Positions 54,450 through 63,906 are shown, numbered from the stretch's first letter. The stretch is 64,000 bases of DNA from Maribacter sp. PR1 (GCF_028464145.1 NZ_JAQPCG010000001.1:744001-808000), one strand, 5' to 3'. Notes: generated by a model not told the origin, from the letters alone. Made by a program: numbers and translations.

Positions 54450-55190
54450 ATGAAACAGCTTATAACAATTGGTATTGCCATAGTGATTACTGCGTTTCTT
54501 GGCGTTACAAATCATGTGAATGCCCAATCCAAGGATAATACAACCGTGAATTTGGATGCGAAGCAACAATCCATAATTGCCATTGCCTCACTCACCGCAA
54601 AAGGCGACCTGCAAACTTTGGAATCTGCTTTAACGAAAGGTCTGGATGCCGAATTGACCGTAAGCGAAATCAAGGAAGTTATGGTGCATCTATATGCCTA
54701 TTGTGGATTTCCAAGGAGCCTACGTGGTTTACGGACGTTTATCAAAGTTTTGGACGAACTCAAGGCCGAAAAAGGTGAAGATCAGCTAGGAGCGCAAGCT
54801 ACCCCAATAGAAGATAACCGTACAAAATATGAACGGGGCAAAGCGAATTTGGAAACCTTGGTACAGGCCAAATTGGACGGCCCACCGGCCGATTATGCCC
54901 AATTCGCCCCGATCATCGAAGTCTTTTTAAAGGAGCATCTGTTTGCGGATATTTTTGATCGGGACATTCTGAATTATCAGCAAAGGGAGCTGGTCACGGT
55001 TTCGGTTCTGGCAACGATCGGCGATGTGGAACCCATGTTGCGTTCGCACATGAACATCTGTTTAATACAGGGCATCACGCCAACTCAATTGCAGGAATTA
55101 GTGGATGTGGTGGGAAAAAATGTAGATCAGGAAAAAATCGATTCGGCCAAAAAAGTATTGAACGAATTATTGGAATCTAAAAAGCAGTAA
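54450..55190 (+). CDS. Exported tandem carboxymuconolactone-decarboxylase-like protein
   Basis: A 246-residue protein with a signal peptide (about 1-25, ending VNAQ) and two AhpD-like domains: about 40-115 (SIIAIASLTAKGDLQTLESA) and 150-240 (RELVTVSVLATIGDVEPMLR, then HMNICLIQGITPTQLQELV). The redox CxxC pair of AhpD is not present: YCGF gives one Cys and the second domain has HMNICL. Export is unusual for the family. Linked to the DLH-like gene by 4 bp. Confidence 0.85.
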   Translation: MKQLITIGIAIVITAFLGVTNHVNAQSKDNTTVNLDAKQQSIIAIASLTAKGDLQTLESALTKGLDAELTVSEIKEVMVHLYAYCGFPRSLRGLRTFIKVLDELKAEKGEDQLGAQATPIEDNRTKYERGKANLETLVQAKLDGPPADYAQFAPIIEVFLKEHLFADIFDRDILNYQQRELVTVSVLATIGDVEPMLRSHMNICLIQGITPTQLQELVDVVGKNVDQEKIDSAKKVLNELLESKKQ

Positions 55191-55194
55191 GGAA

Positions 55195-56253
55195 ATGAAA
55201 TATATAGGATTATTAATTTTAATGAGTATGCTGGCATTAAATCAGACGATTAGGGCACAAAGCGAAAAAAACCCTTTTGGATTGGTATATGAGGGAGCAA
55301 TTACGGAGAATGTGGATGGAAAAGTCAACATACATCCCGTTAGGTATAAATTGAACGGAATCGATATTGCGGCCAATGTTTACACACCAGCCAATTATGA
55401 CCGGACAAAGAAATATCCGGCAATAACAATTGCACATCCTAACGGAGGGATAAAAGAACAGACAGCAGGTCTATATGCACAGCATTTGGCAGAGGCCGGT
55501 TATATTACCATTACGGCAGATGCTGCCTATCAGGGTGCAAGTGGGGGCCAGCCACGCCATATGGATAAACCCCAATTTCGTACTGAAGATATCCGAGGTA
55601 TGGCCGATTTTATTTCACAGTATCCTGGGGTCGATAGAGAACGTTTAGGCGCTTTGGGCATTTGTGGCGGCGGTGGCTATACCTTGAAAGCGGTCCAATC
55701 GGATAAACGGTTTAAAGCAGTGGCAACCTTGAGTATGTTCAATACAGGAATTGTACGAAAAAATGGTTTTTTGAATTCGCAAGTTTCGACCATTCAAGAA
55801 AGGCTAAAACAAGCTTCAAAGGCAAGAGAACAGGAGGCTGGAGGCGGCGAAATCGTTTATTCCGGAGTAGACGGTATTACCGACGAAGAACTAGCAAAAG
55901 TTTCAACGCTTTTTTATCGTCAAGGCTATGAATATTATTTTAGGACCCACGCCCACCCCAATTCGACGTTTCTTTACACCACAAGCAGTTTAATGGATTT
56001 AATGGCCTGGAATGCTACCGACGATATTGAGCTCATAGACCAACCTTTATTAATGATTGCTGGCAGCAATGCCCAAACATTATATTTGACCTTGGATGCT
56101 TTTCCAAAGGCGACCAATGCGAAAAGCAAGGAATTGTTCCTTATCGAAGGTGCAACGCATATAGAAACCTATTGGAAGCCAGAATATGTGAATCAAGCAG
56201 TAAATAAATTAGTGGACTTTTACCAAAACCATCTTTCAACTACAGACCTATGA
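55195..56253 (+). CDS. Exported dienelactone-hydrolase-like alpha/beta hydrolase
   Basis: A 352-residue alpha/beta hydrolase with a signal peptide (1-22, ending IRAQ). The nucleophile elbow reads LGICGGGGYT with Cys157, as in dienelactone hydrolases, instead of Ser. Other elements: HPNGGIKEQTAGLYAQHLAE, DAAYQGASGGQPRH, and a late Asp in DDIELIDQPLL with His in GATHIETYW. The stop overlaps the cupin start by 4 bp (ATGA). A lactone or ester substrate is likely. Confidence 0.85.
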   Translation: MKYIGLLILMSMLALNQTIRAQSEKNPFGLVYEGAITENVDGKVNIHPVRYKLNGIDIAANVYTPANYDRTKKYPAITIAHPNGGIKEQTAGLYAQHLAEAGYITITADAAYQGASGGQPRHMDKPQFRTEDIRGMADFISQYPGVDRERLGALGICGGGGYTLKAVQSDKRFKAVATLSMFNTGIVRKNGFLNSQVSTIQERLKQASKAREQEAGGGEIVYSGVDGITDEELAKVSTLFYRQGYEYYFRTHAHPNSTFLYTTSSLMDLMAWNATDDIELIDQPLLMIAGSNAQTLYLTLDAFPKATNAKSKELFLIEGATHIETYWKPEYVNQAVNKLVDFYQNHLSTTDL

Positions 56254-56741
56254 ACAGAAAAAATCTTTTAGCGATTATATTGATGGGAACATTTATATTT
56301 TCCTGCAAGCAAGCAGCCGAGAAAAATCAAACCGTCGATTTGAATTCCCAACAAGAATTGATTTTCCCTAAAGGGGAAAAGGTCACGAACAATAATTTCA
56401 TTGGGGATGTATGGGTACATATGCAAGTGATGGCGGATAGTGTGAACCAAAATTCAGTTGGAACGGTAACCTTTGATCCTGGGGCTAGGTCCAACTGGCA
56501 TTCACATCCCAACGGACAGATTATTATGTCTTTAGATGGCGAAGGCTATTATCAGGAAAAAGGTAGTGAGAAAAGAATACTACGAAAAGGCGATGTGGTC
56601 AAATGCCCTGCAAACACCCCGCATTGGCACGGTGCAAGCGCAGAAAAACCGTTCATACAAATAGCTATAACAAGCAGAGTTGACGGTCCAACGGAATGGC
56701 TAGATCCTGTGACCGAAGAACAATATTTAAATAGAAATTAA
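56250..56741 (+). CDS. Cupin-domain lipoprotein
   Basis: A 163-residue lipoprotein (lipobox IFSC, residues 16-19) with one cupin fold. Metal ligands are His84 and His86 in WHSHPNGQ, Gln90, and His125/His127 in TPHWHGAS. The metal pattern suggests an isomerase, dioxygenase or decarboxylase of a small acid. It is a paralogue of the cupin part of the gene at 60016 (shared GEGYYQEKG-like stretch, KGDVVKCPANTPHWHGA). Confidence 0.88.
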   Translation: MNRKNLLAIILMGTFIFSCKQAAEKNQTVDLNSQQELIFPKGEKVTNNNFIGDVWVHMQVMADSVNQNSVGTVTFDPGARSNWHSHPNGQIIMSLDGEGYYQEKGSEKRILRKGDVVKCPANTPHWHGASAEKPFIQIAITSRVDGPTEWLDPVTEEQYLNRN

Positions 56742-56780
56742 GAAGTACCTCTATACTTTTAAATTAATAAAATCTTAGTG

Positions 56781-57875
56781 ATGAAAAATATCAAGACAAC
56801 ATTGTTATTGCTTTTAATTGTTCAATTATTGGTAAATGATGTTTATGCTCAAAAGCAGCCCATTACCCTTGTAAAACAAGGCAGTTTTACCGTGGGTGGT
56901 AGCGTTAAAACCAGCCCTGGTACTTTTGACCCAGTTGCCCATGGCGCATTTAATCCTTCCAATCAGGCTACCGAAGGACAAACCTTGCATGGAGACCATG
57001 CCACTGTTTTTTATCAATTTCCTGATAGTGCAAAAAAATTACCTTTGGTTTTTTGGCATGGGTATGGACAGAGCATGCGTACCTGGCAAACGACCCCAGA
57101 TGGCAGAGAGGGGTTTCAAACACTATTTTTAAGGCGTAATTTTCCCATATACCTTATTGACCAGCCCCGTAGGGGATTATCAGGGAGGAGCACGGAACCT
57201 ACTACGATTTCGGCAGCCACGGATGATCAATTGTGGTTTGGGATATTCAGATTGGGAACGGGAAGCACATTTTATCCAGATGTTCAGTTTTCCGAAGACC
57301 CAGGGGCGCTGAACCAGTTCTTTAGGCAAATTACCCCAGATACGGGACCGTTGAACATCAACCTCAACACAGAGGCAGTTTCCACGCTGTTCGATAAGAT
57401 TGGACCAGGTGTTTTGGTTACCCATTCCCATAGTGGCGGCCAAGGTTGGTTGACGGCCTTAAAAAATGGGAACATCAAAGGCATTGCATCCTATGAACCA
57501 GGCAGTAATTTTGTCTTTCCAGAAGGCGAAGTCCCTATGACCATCCCCTATGTGGGAGGAGCTTTAAGTGCGAGAAGCGTACCCATGACAGAATTTAAAC
57601 GATTGACGGAAATACCCATTGTTATCTATTATGGGGATTATATACCCAACGAACCAGTAGCGCATCCTGGTCAGGAACAATGGCGAGCCGCCTTGCAAAT
57701 GGCAAAGCTTTGGACGGCCACGGTGAACAAGCATGGGGGTGATGCCACATTGGTACACCTTCCAGAAAAGGGCCTAAAGGGAAATACCCATTTTCCAATG
57801 TCCGACCTGAACAATGAAAAGGTGGCCGTGTTGTTAGCGGAATGGCTAAAAGAAAAAGGGTTGGATAAAAAATGA
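56781..57875 (+). CDS. Exported alpha/beta hydrolase
   Basis: A 364-residue alpha/beta hydrolase. ATG 56781 is preferred to GTG 56778. Signal peptide (about 1-23, ending VYAQ). Motifs: LVFWHGYGQSMRTWQTTPDG, YLIDQPRRGLSGRST and the nucleophile VTHSHSGGQGW with Ser in HSHSGG. The last His is in KGNTHFPMSD. The gene is spaced 39 bp after the cupin. Substrate unknown; the exported location agrees with the neighbours. Confidence 0.88.
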   Translation: MKNIKTTLLLLLIVQLLVNDVYAQKQPITLVKQGSFTVGGSVKTSPGTFDPVAHGAFNPSNQATEGQTLHGDHATVFYQFPDSAKKLPLVFWHGYGQSMRTWQTTPDGREGFQTLFLRRNFPIYLIDQPRRGLSGRSTEPTTISAATDDQLWFGIFRLGTGSTFYPDVQFSEDPGALNQFFRQITPDTGPLNINLNTEAVSTLFDKIGPGVLVTHSHSGGQGWLTALKNGNIKGIASYEPGSNFVFPEGEVPMTIPYVGGALSARSVPMTEFKRLTEIPIVIYYGDYIPNEPVAHPGQEQWRAALQMAKLWTATVNKHGGDATLVHLPEKGLKGNTHFPMSDLNNEKVAVLLAEWLKEKGLDKK

Positions 57876-57879
57876 CACT

Positions 57880-58305
57880 ATGCTGACTAAAAAATTGGGG
57901 CTGTTATTGGTATTACTGCATCTGTCTTTACTTAGTTTGGGGCAAAGCGATGATGCCCTAAAAGCGGATACTGATCAAAGAAAAATGATGGTTCGCATAG
58001 CGGAACTTGAAATTGAGACGGATTATCTAGATGAATATTTAGAGATACTGAAAGAGGAATCGGAAGCATCACTTAGGCTGGAGCCCGGGGTAATCTGCAT
58101 TTACCCCATGTTTCAAAAGGAAAATCCTACACAGATACGACTTTTGGAAATTTATGCCAGTAAGGAGGCTTACGAATCGCATTTGAAAACACCTCATTTT
58201 CAAAAGTATAAAACAACCACAGCAGAAATGGTAAAAGATTTAAAACTGATTGATATGGAAGCTATTGACCCTGAATCGATGTCGATGGTTTTTAAAAAGC
58301 TTTGA
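57880..58305 (+). CDS. Exported antibiotic-biosynthesis-monooxygenase-like (ABM) protein
   Basis: A 141-residue protein with a signal peptide (about 1-21, ending LSLGQ) and an ABM (putative quinol monooxygenase) ferredoxin-like fold: RIAELEIETDYLDEYLEILK, then SLRLEPGVICIYPMFQKENP and LLEIYASKEAYESHLKTPHF. The conserved His and Tyr of YgiN-like proteins (SHLKTPHF) are present. Last gene of the plus-strand block under promoter copy A, 4 bp after the hydrolase. Confidence 0.85.
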   Translation: MLTKKLGLLLVLLHLSLLSLGQSDDALKADTDQRKMMVRIAELEIETDYLDEYLEILKEESEASLRLEPGVICIYPMFQKENPTQIRLLEIYASKEAYESHLKTPHFQKYKTTTAEMVKDLKLIDMEAIDPESMSMVFKKL

Positions 58306-58346
58306 CCATACAGGAACATTTCTTAATCGGTCAATTTGTAGCTGTT

Positions 58347-59003
58347 CTATCTAAACTCCAATCGAACAAAAAGTCCATAATTTGCGCCTTCTTCCTTAAA
58401 TGGACCTGACTGTTCCAAATTAGCTGCAAGACCAAAAATAAACTGTTTTCTTTTAAGCCCCGCTCTTAAATACAGATAGCGATGGTTATTGGTGCCAAGC
58501 TTCCAACTTTGATTATAAACATATTGTAGCCGGGTATAAAGTCCCCAATGCTCATTGAAAGCGGGCTTATATTCGTAGAGACCAAAAAGTTTAAAGTCTT
58601 GGTCTTCATTTAGAAAAAAAGACGCGACATTTACAATAAGCCAATCTTTTGATGCATAGTTGAATTGAGGTCCAACAATGGCAGAAAATCCTGAGATACT
58701 GTTGATGTCCGTACCTACCATTAGTCCGAAGCCTTTCCCTATATCATAACTCACCTGAACAGGCATAACAATGCTGTTTTCCTCTTTGTTATTTTCATAA
58801 TCGGCAGTGTAGGTGGCTACAGTAAAGAAATTAAGCCTACTATTAGGGGTGAATTTTTTCTTGACCACCAACTGAAAATACAAGGCTTCATTACCAAAAA
58901 AAGCTTCAACGGGTATTGGAGGTTCTGGCTTTTGTGCCATTACTTTACCTAAAATTAGAAAAAATAAAATGAAAACAAATCTTTTTGACCTTGGCCAATC
59001 CAT
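58347..59003 (-). CDS. Exported outer membrane beta-barrel-like protein
   Basis: A 218-residue protein: signal peptide (about 8-23, ending VMAQ) and a barrel-like series of strands (FTPNSRLNFFTVATYT, YKPAFNEHWGLYTRLQYVYN), ending GLFVRLEFR, with the C-terminal aromatic/charged residue typical of barrels. No family identified. It is on the minus strand between the two plus-strand blocks, downstream of the Crp gene (75 bp). Confidence 0.65.
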   Translation of the reverse strand: MDWPRSKRFVFILFFLILGKVMAQKPEPPIPVEAFFGNEALYFQLVVKKKFTPNSRLNFFTVATYTADYENNKEENSIVMPVQVSYDIGKGFGLMVGTDINSISGFSAIVGPQFNYASKDWLIVNVASFFLNEDQDFKLFGLYEYKPAFNEHWGLYTRLQYVYNQSWKLGTNNHRYLYLRAGLKRKQFIFGLAANLEQSGPFKEEGANYGLFVRLEFR

Positions 59004-59078
59004 ACGTAAAATTTATATGGGACAAAATTAGTTGGCCTACAACGAAGAAGTATTGCCCTAGAGCAACACTTTGAATAT

Positions 59079-59657
59079 TTAGAGTTCGGTTTTTAACCTA
59101 CTTAAGGTATATGGAGTTATTCCCAAATAGGAAGCTACCATTTTATTGGATAAACGCGTAAGAATAAAAGGCTGATATTTCATTAACCACTTCAATCTAT
59201 CCAGTGCACTTTCTCCTTGAAAATTATAAACCCGTTTTGTGGTTGTAATATACGCCATTTCAAGAATATCTCTGTAGACAAGATTTATCTCTGGAATCGT
59301 TTTAACAAGGTGGTAGAAATCATTTCTAGAAATTATAAGTACTTCTGATTTCTCTACGGCTTGTATATTCTCATTGGAAGGTTCTTGGTTTATAAGACTT
59401 GTTAATGAGGTGCCAAATTTATTTTCAAAAGCAAAATATCGCGTTAATTCTTTTCCTTCATCACTATAGGAATAAAATCTAAGGCATCCCTTGTTGACAA
59501 AAATATTGAAGTTGCAAACAGTATTTTGATGAAGAAGTACCTCGTTTCGTTTAAGTGTTTTTAGCTTAAAATAGTGGCAATAGTCAAGAAAAGCGTTTTT
59601 TTCTACTTGAGTTTTTCGCTGTAGGTAGTCATATAATTTTACGTATACATCATTCAT
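59079..59657 (-). CDS. Crp/Fnr family regulator
   Basis: A 192-residue cNMP-binding-fold regulator: N-terminal beta-roll (about 20-110; KGCLRFYSYSDEGKELTRYF) and C-terminal short helix-turn-helix (ALDRLKWLMKYQPF, NKMVASYLGITPYTLSRLKT). No Fe-S cysteines or clear cAMP pocket residues. Members of this type in flavobacteria respond to unknown signals. It lies next to the AraC-linked cluster and may co-regulate it. Confidence 0.85.
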   Translation of the reverse strand: MNDVYVKLYDYLQRKTQVEKNAFLDYCHYFKLKTLKRNEVLLHQNTVCNFNIFVNKGCLRFYSYSDEGKELTRYFAFENKFGTSLTSLINQEPSNENIQAVEKSEVLIISRNDFYHLVKTIPEINLVYRDILEMAYITTTKRVYNFQGESALDRLKWLMKYQPFILTRLSNKMVASYLGITPYTLSRLKTEL

Positions 59658-59905
59658 AAGTTAATTTTAAAAATTTAATATGAACAAAACAAACGGTATT
59701 ATTCAATTTGACATTCGATACTCCTGAAGTGGATACCACACGTTTCTTAAAAAGTCTTGTGAAGTGCTCTGAGTACACTGCATCTAAATTTAAATTCGGA
59801 ACAATAATCATCGACCCATATCTAATCTTTTGTGTTGGACAGAGAAGAAAACTATTTTTTGAATTTAGTTAATGCTTTGTGAACAAATGGTTTATACCCC
59901 TGTAA
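59658..59905. other. Intergenic region with no supported gene
   Basis: Between the Crp gene and promoter copy B. A plus-strand frame (FNLTFDTPEVDTTRFLKSL and on to YLIFCVGQRRKLFFEFS, about 59706-59871) stays open for about 55 codons but has no good start and no recognisable relative. I regard it as chance or a very old remnant. Confidence 0.3.
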
Positions 59906-59945
59906 TCCGTAATAATGGTAGGTGAATCCGTAATTGTGGTAAGCC
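59906..59945 (+). promoter_or_regulatory. AraC-type tandem half-sites, copy B
   Basis: Half-sites GTAATAATGGTAG (59909) and GTAATTGTGGTAAG (59930) start 21 bp apart, with 32 of 40 positions identical to copy A. The second half-site starts 35 bp before the -7 box at 59965. A further TGTAAT lies just before the first, at 59901. Confidence 0.8.
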
Positions 59946-59964
59946 TATCCTATGAATTATACCA

Positions 59965-59972
59965 TAGCTTTG
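59965..59972 (+). promoter_or_regulatory. -7 box of the cupin-DUF4440/esterase operon
   Basis: TAGCTTTG fits TAnnTTTG exactly, 51 bp before the start at 60016, 35 bp from the start of half-site 2, as in copy A. Confidence 0.75.
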
Positions 59973-60015
59973 GAAAGGGTAATTTATATAATCTAAATCA
60001 ATTAAATAAAACAAA

Positions 60016-60861
60016 ATGAGAGCATTATTGACAGGCTTGTTTATAGGTATGTTAAGCATATCTTCCTTTGCGCAAGAAGCTATTTTTCCCATGGGGGCAA
60101 AAGCGAAAAACGTACACCATACCGGTGATATTTGGCTTACGCATGTTGTAGATGCCGATGAAACTTTTAAACATAACGTAGCCCAAGCGGTTTCAGCACC
60201 TGGAGCATTTCTCAATTGGCATTTACATCCAGACGGCCAACAATTGTTGATCACTAATGGCGTTGGTTTTTATCAGGAAAAAGGAAAGGAAGTACAAGTG
60301 ATGCGAGCTGGTGACGTTATCAAATGCCTTCCCAATGTAGAACATTGGCATGGTGCCACTCCTAAAAGTGCAGTGACCTATTTGGCGATAGGTGGTAGCA
60401 CACCTACCAAATGGACAGATGAACTTAGTGTTGAGGATTATAACAAAATACCGCTTCCTGAAATTAACAATTCAAGTCTTGAAAATGAGATCAAGGAACT
60501 TTCCAAAGCCAAATGGAAATGGATGGCCGAAAAGGATGTGGACAAGTTGGCCAATTTGTTTCATGACAAATCAAGGTTTGTACACATGAGCGGCTCCTGG
60601 AAAAAGGACAGGGAATTGGAAATCATCGAAACGGGAAGCATTTGGTATAAAAATGCCGATGTACACGATGTGGTCGTGGAAACTTTTGATGACAATACCG
60701 TGGTACTTTGGAACAGAATAACACTTACGGCCCATGTTCGTGGTAACGATGTATCCAATGAATTTACCGTGACCGAATTCTATAAAAAAGAAGGCGACGA
60801 TTGGAAATTATTGGACCTTACCTTTAGCAGCGTTCGTGATACCCATGAAATTGCGCATTAA
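60016..60861 (+). CDS. Exported cupin fused to a DUF4440 (NTF2-like) domain
   Basis: A 281-residue fusion. Signal peptide 1-20 (ISSFAQ); cupin about 25-145 with metal ligands His69, His71, Gln75 and His110/His112; DUF4440/NTF2-like domain about 155-275 (WKWMAEKDVDKLANLFHDKS, VHMSGSW, VVETFDDNTVVLWNRITLTA). The two parts are paralogous to the cupin at 56250 and to the DUF4440 protein that follows, respectively, pointing to duplication and fusion within the cluster. First gene under promoter copy B. Confidence 0.88.
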   Translation: MRALLTGLFIGMLSISSFAQEAIFPMGAKAKNVHHTGDIWLTHVVDADETFKHNVAQAVSAPGAFLNWHLHPDGQQLLITNGVGFYQEKGKEVQVMRAGDVIKCLPNVEHWHGATPKSAVTYLAIGGSTPTKWTDELSVEDYNKIPLPEINNSSLENEIKELSKAKWKWMAEKDVDKLANLFHDKSRFVHMSGSWKKDRELEIIETGSIWYKNADVHDVVVETFDDNTVVLWNRITLTAHVRGNDVSNEFTVTEFYKKEGDDWKLLDLTFSSVRDTHEIAH

Positions 60862-60887
60862 TACTTCAGAACAAATAATTTATAAAA

Positions 60888-61334
60888 ATGAACAGGAAAA
60901 TAATACTAAGTCTATTAGTTATGCTCATCACAGGAAAAGTCGCCCTTGCCCAATCGACTGATTTAGAAAAGGAAATCAGAGAGCTGTCCATTCATAAATG
61001 GCAATGGATGGCCGATAAGGATGCCGATAAATTGGAAGGCCTTTTTCATGATAAAGCCAAGTTCGTCCACATGGGCGGCACATGGGGAAAGGACCGCGAA
61101 GTAGAAATCATTAGAGGTGGGTTCATCCACTATAAAAAAGCTGATGTCCATGAAGTCATGGTCGAAGTCTTGAATGATAATACCGTTATACTTTGGAACC
61201 AAATTACACTCTTGGCCGTAGTAGGCAGTAATGAAGTGACCAATCCCTTTATGGTAACGGAGGTTTATGTAAAGGAGGATAACACTTGGAAATTGGCCGA
61301 TCTGACCTTTAGCAAAACAATGACAAGGGAATAA
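60888..61334 (+). CDS. Exported DUF4440 (NTF2-like) protein
   Basis: A 148-residue protein with a signal peptide (1-21, ending ALAQ) and a DUF4440 domain that matches the C-terminal domain of the preceding gene closely: WQWMADKDADKLEGLFHDKA, KFVHMGGTWGKDRE, KADVHEVMVEVLNDNTVILW and VTEVYVKEDNTWKLADLTFS. The fold is a small cone used for ligand binding or isomerase/hydratase activity. It starts 26 bp after that gene. Confidence 0.85.
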   Translation: MNRKIILSLLVMLITGKVALAQSTDLEKEIRELSIHKWQWMADKDADKLEGLFHDKAKFVHMGGTWGKDREVEIIRGGFIHYKKADVHEVMVEVLNDNTVILWNQITLLAVVGSNEVTNPFMVTEVYVKEDNTWKLADLTFSKTMTRE

Positions 61335-61364
61335 CTTGAACAACGCAACTAAATAAACACTCAA

Positions 61365-62984
61365 ATGAAAAAATACATATTAGGATTGTTGGTACTCCTT
61401 GGAGTTACTATTTCCGCGCAAGAAAGTACACCCAAAGTAAAGACCGAATTAGGGGTAATTCGAGGCGTCTATGAAGATGGTGTTGATAGCTTTAAAGGAA
61501 TACCCTTTGCGGCTCCTCCAGTTGGTGAGTTTCGTTGGAGAGCCCCTCAACCATTATCCCCCTGGGAAGGTGAATTGGATGCTACGGAGTACGGTGCAAA
61601 CTGCGCACAGTCCGGATGGGGCGGTGCCCCGGGAACCATTAGTGAAGGTTCATCCGAAGATTGCCTGTACCTGAATGTGTGGAAACCCGCTTATGTAAAT
61701 TCGGGTGCGAACTTGCCGGTCATGGTTTGGATTCATGGTGGAGGCTTTGTTGGAGGAAGTGGTTCCGGAGCTGGAATCGCGGGTGATGAATTTGCGAAGA
61801 AGGGAGTGGTTTTAATCACCATTAATTACCGTTTGGGGCGTTTGGGCCATTTTGCATTTCCAGCGTTGAGTGCAGAACATCCTGAAGAACACAAGGGTAG
61901 CTATGCTTATATGGATCAGATTGCGGCACTTCAGTGGGTACAAAAGAACATTGCCGCTTTTGGCGGAAATCCAGATAATGTGACAATTTTTGGTTTTTCT
62001 GCCGGAGGGGTTTCCGTACATTCTTTGATGACCATTCCAGATGCAAAAGGACTTTTTCATAAAGCCATTAGCGAATCTGGTGGTGCCCGAGATGGTGTCC
62101 TTACCGGAAGGCCAATAAAGGAAGAAAATGCAAGTGCTTTTTACCCCTTATCGGCAGAAACCATTGGTATCAACTTTGCCAAAAAACACGGAATAGAAGG
62201 TACGGATGCCGATGCCTTGACCAAGCTTCGCGCGTTGCCAGTGGAAGAAATTGTGGATAGCGGTCAAGAAACGGATGGTGAAGGAGGCCCTAGAATCTAT
62301 TCCGGGCCGATTTTGGACGGCAAATTGGTAACGGAAACTGCCGAAAGTGCCTACAACGCTGGTAGACAAATGCAAATACCGTTGATGATCGGTTCTAACA
62401 GCGCCGAAATCGGAGGTAGTTTTGTCAACAACAGTAAAACAAAAGAAGAACTATTTTCACTTTTTGGCGAGTTTAAGGAGGAAGCACAAGCTGCCTATGA
62501 TCCTGATGGAAGTAAAGCATTCGAAGAGGTGATTACCAAGTTCAATACCGATTGGGTGTGGGGAGAACCAGGACGTTTTGCCGCAAGAGCTTTCGCGGAA
62601 CAAGGTGAACCCACGTTTATTTACCATTTTGGGTTTGTACCCGAACCTATGAAGGAAAGAATGAAATACGGTGCCGGCCATGGTTCCGAAGTGGGCTATG
62701 TGTTTAATAATCTTGATGCACGTTGGGGTAATCCAGAGACAACTCCTGAAGATAAAAAAGTGGCGGAAACCATGAATGGGTACTGGGTAAATTTCGCCAA
62801 GAACGGAAACCCGAATGGAGATGGATTACCAAACTGGCCAGTCTATACTAAAAATGAAGGTGAAATTATGGATATACAGTTAGATGGTGAAGCCGTTGGT
62901 AAACCAGATCCAAGAAAAGCGAGATTGGATGTCATTGAAAAAGGGGTTAAACTCAGAAATAAACTACAATCACGGGGAATATAA
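61365..62984 (+). CDS. Exported type-B carboxylesterase
   Basis: A 539-residue carboxylesterase/lipase family protein with a signal peptide (1-19, ending SAQ). Motifs: oxyanion hole WIHGGGFVGG, disulfide-type EDCLYLNVW, and nucleophile Ser212 in IFGFSAGGVSVHS; the residue before Ser is Phe where most members have Glu (GESAGG). The His is in GAGHGSEVGYVF. It hydrolyses esters; type of substrate unknown. Follows the DUF4440 gene by 30 bp. Confidence 0.9.
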   Translation: MKKYILGLLVLLGVTISAQESTPKVKTELGVIRGVYEDGVDSFKGIPFAAPPVGEFRWRAPQPLSPWEGELDATEYGANCAQSGWGGAPGTISEGSSEDCLYLNVWKPAYVNSGANLPVMVWIHGGGFVGGSGSGAGIAGDEFAKKGVVLITINYRLGRLGHFAFPALSAEHPEEHKGSYAYMDQIAALQWVQKNIAAFGGNPDNVTIFGFSAGGVSVHSLMTIPDAKGLFHKAISESGGARDGVLTGRPIKEENASAFYPLSAETIGINFAKKHGIEGTDADALTKLRALPVEEIVDSGQETDGEGGPRIYSGPILDGKLVTETAESAYNAGRQMQIPLMIGSNSAEIGGSFVNNSKTKEELFSLFGEFKEEAQAAYDPDGSKAFEEVITKFNTDWVWGEPGRFAARAFAEQGEPTFIYHFGFVPEPMKERMKYGAGHGSEVGYVFNNLDARWGNPETTPEDKKVAETMNGYWVNFAKNGNPNGDGLPNWPVYTKNEGEIMDIQLDGEAVGKPDPRKARLDVIEKGVKLRNKLQSRGI

Positions 62985-63000
62985 ACCAGTTGTGCATTCG

Positions 63001-63906
63001 ATGAATAAAATCAACAACATAGTTACAACAGCGGTATTGTTTTTAACCTTTGTAGGTCAAGGTTTTTCACAAACAAATCCGGTAATTGAGGTATTTCCTA
63101 AGGGCACCGTTTTGCATGGCAATGTAAACTATGCCAACGACACGCTGCAAAAACATTTGTTGGATATCTATTTGCCCCAAAAAGTATCGGGTAAAATACC
63201 CTTGGTCGTTTTTGTGCATGGCGGGGGATGGTTGGTCAACGACAAATACGCCGATATCGGGTATATGAGAAAAACGGTTGCTGAAATCGTTTCCAAAGGT
63301 TTTGCCTTGGCCTCCATTGATTACCGTTTTGCGACCCAAGCTGTTTTTCCTGCCCAAATTCAAGACTGTAATCGTGCGGTTTCCTTTTTGGTCGATAATG
63401 CAGATACTTACGGCTTTGATAAAGACCGAATTGCCGTAATGGGATTTTCCGCAGGGGGTCATCTGGCTTCATTAATGGGACTTTCCAAGAACAATGACGT
63501 TACCGATTTCTTTGTGTCGAAAACCACTAAAGCGTTTGATTTTAAGGCCGTGGTGGATTTCTACGGACCTGCCGAACTGATTTTATTCCCAGGGGCCAAT
63601 GATGCTAAATCGCCTGAAGCTTTATTGATAGGTGCTCCTCCTCTTGATAGACCTGACTTGGCCAAGATTGCTAGTCCGGTAACCTATGTTGATGAAAACG
63701 ACCCACCTTTTCTGATTGTTCATGGGGAAAAAGATGATTTGGTTTCATTAAGGCAGTCCCATCTGTTAAGTTCATGGTTGACGGCAAAAGGAGTTGAAAA
63801 CGAATTAATCGTAGTTAAGGATGCACCTCATTTTGGAGAAATGTTCGATGTACAAGAGATACGAACAAAGGTTCTTGCCTTTTTGCAAAGACACCTACAG
63901 AACTAA
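63001..63906 (+). CDS. Exported alpha/beta hydrolase (BD-FAE-like esterase)
   Basis: A 301-residue alpha/beta hydrolase with a signal peptide (about 1-23, ending GFSQ). Motifs: FVHGGGWLVNDKYAD, SIDYRFATQAVFPAQIQDC, nucleophile MGFSAGGHLASLMG, and PPFLIVHGEKDDLVSLRQS with the Asp, then APHFGEMF with the His. Start set at 63001, with 16 bp from the preceding stop; the frame upstream overlaps the carboxylesterase gene. It resembles the esterase at 32338. Confidence 0.88.
   Translation: MNKINNIVTTAVLFLTFVGQGFSQTNPVIEVFPKGTVLHGNVNYANDTLQKHLLDIYLPQKVSGKIPLVVFVHGGGWLVNDKYADIGYMRKTVAEIVSKGFALASIDYRFATQAVFPAQIQDCNRAVSFLVDNADTYGFDKDRIAVMGFSAGGHLASLMGLSKNNDVTDFFVSKTTKAFDFKAVVDFYGPAELILFPGANDAKSPEALLIGAPPLDRPDLAKIASPVTYVDENDPPFLIVHGEKDDLVSLRQSHLLSSWLTAKGVENELIVVKDAPHFGEMFDVQEIRTKVLAFLQRHLQN

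Noticed and set aside
59706..59871. Open frame before promoter copy B
   Set aside because: No good start codon, no family and it is shorter than expected for a gene; left as unexplained spacer.
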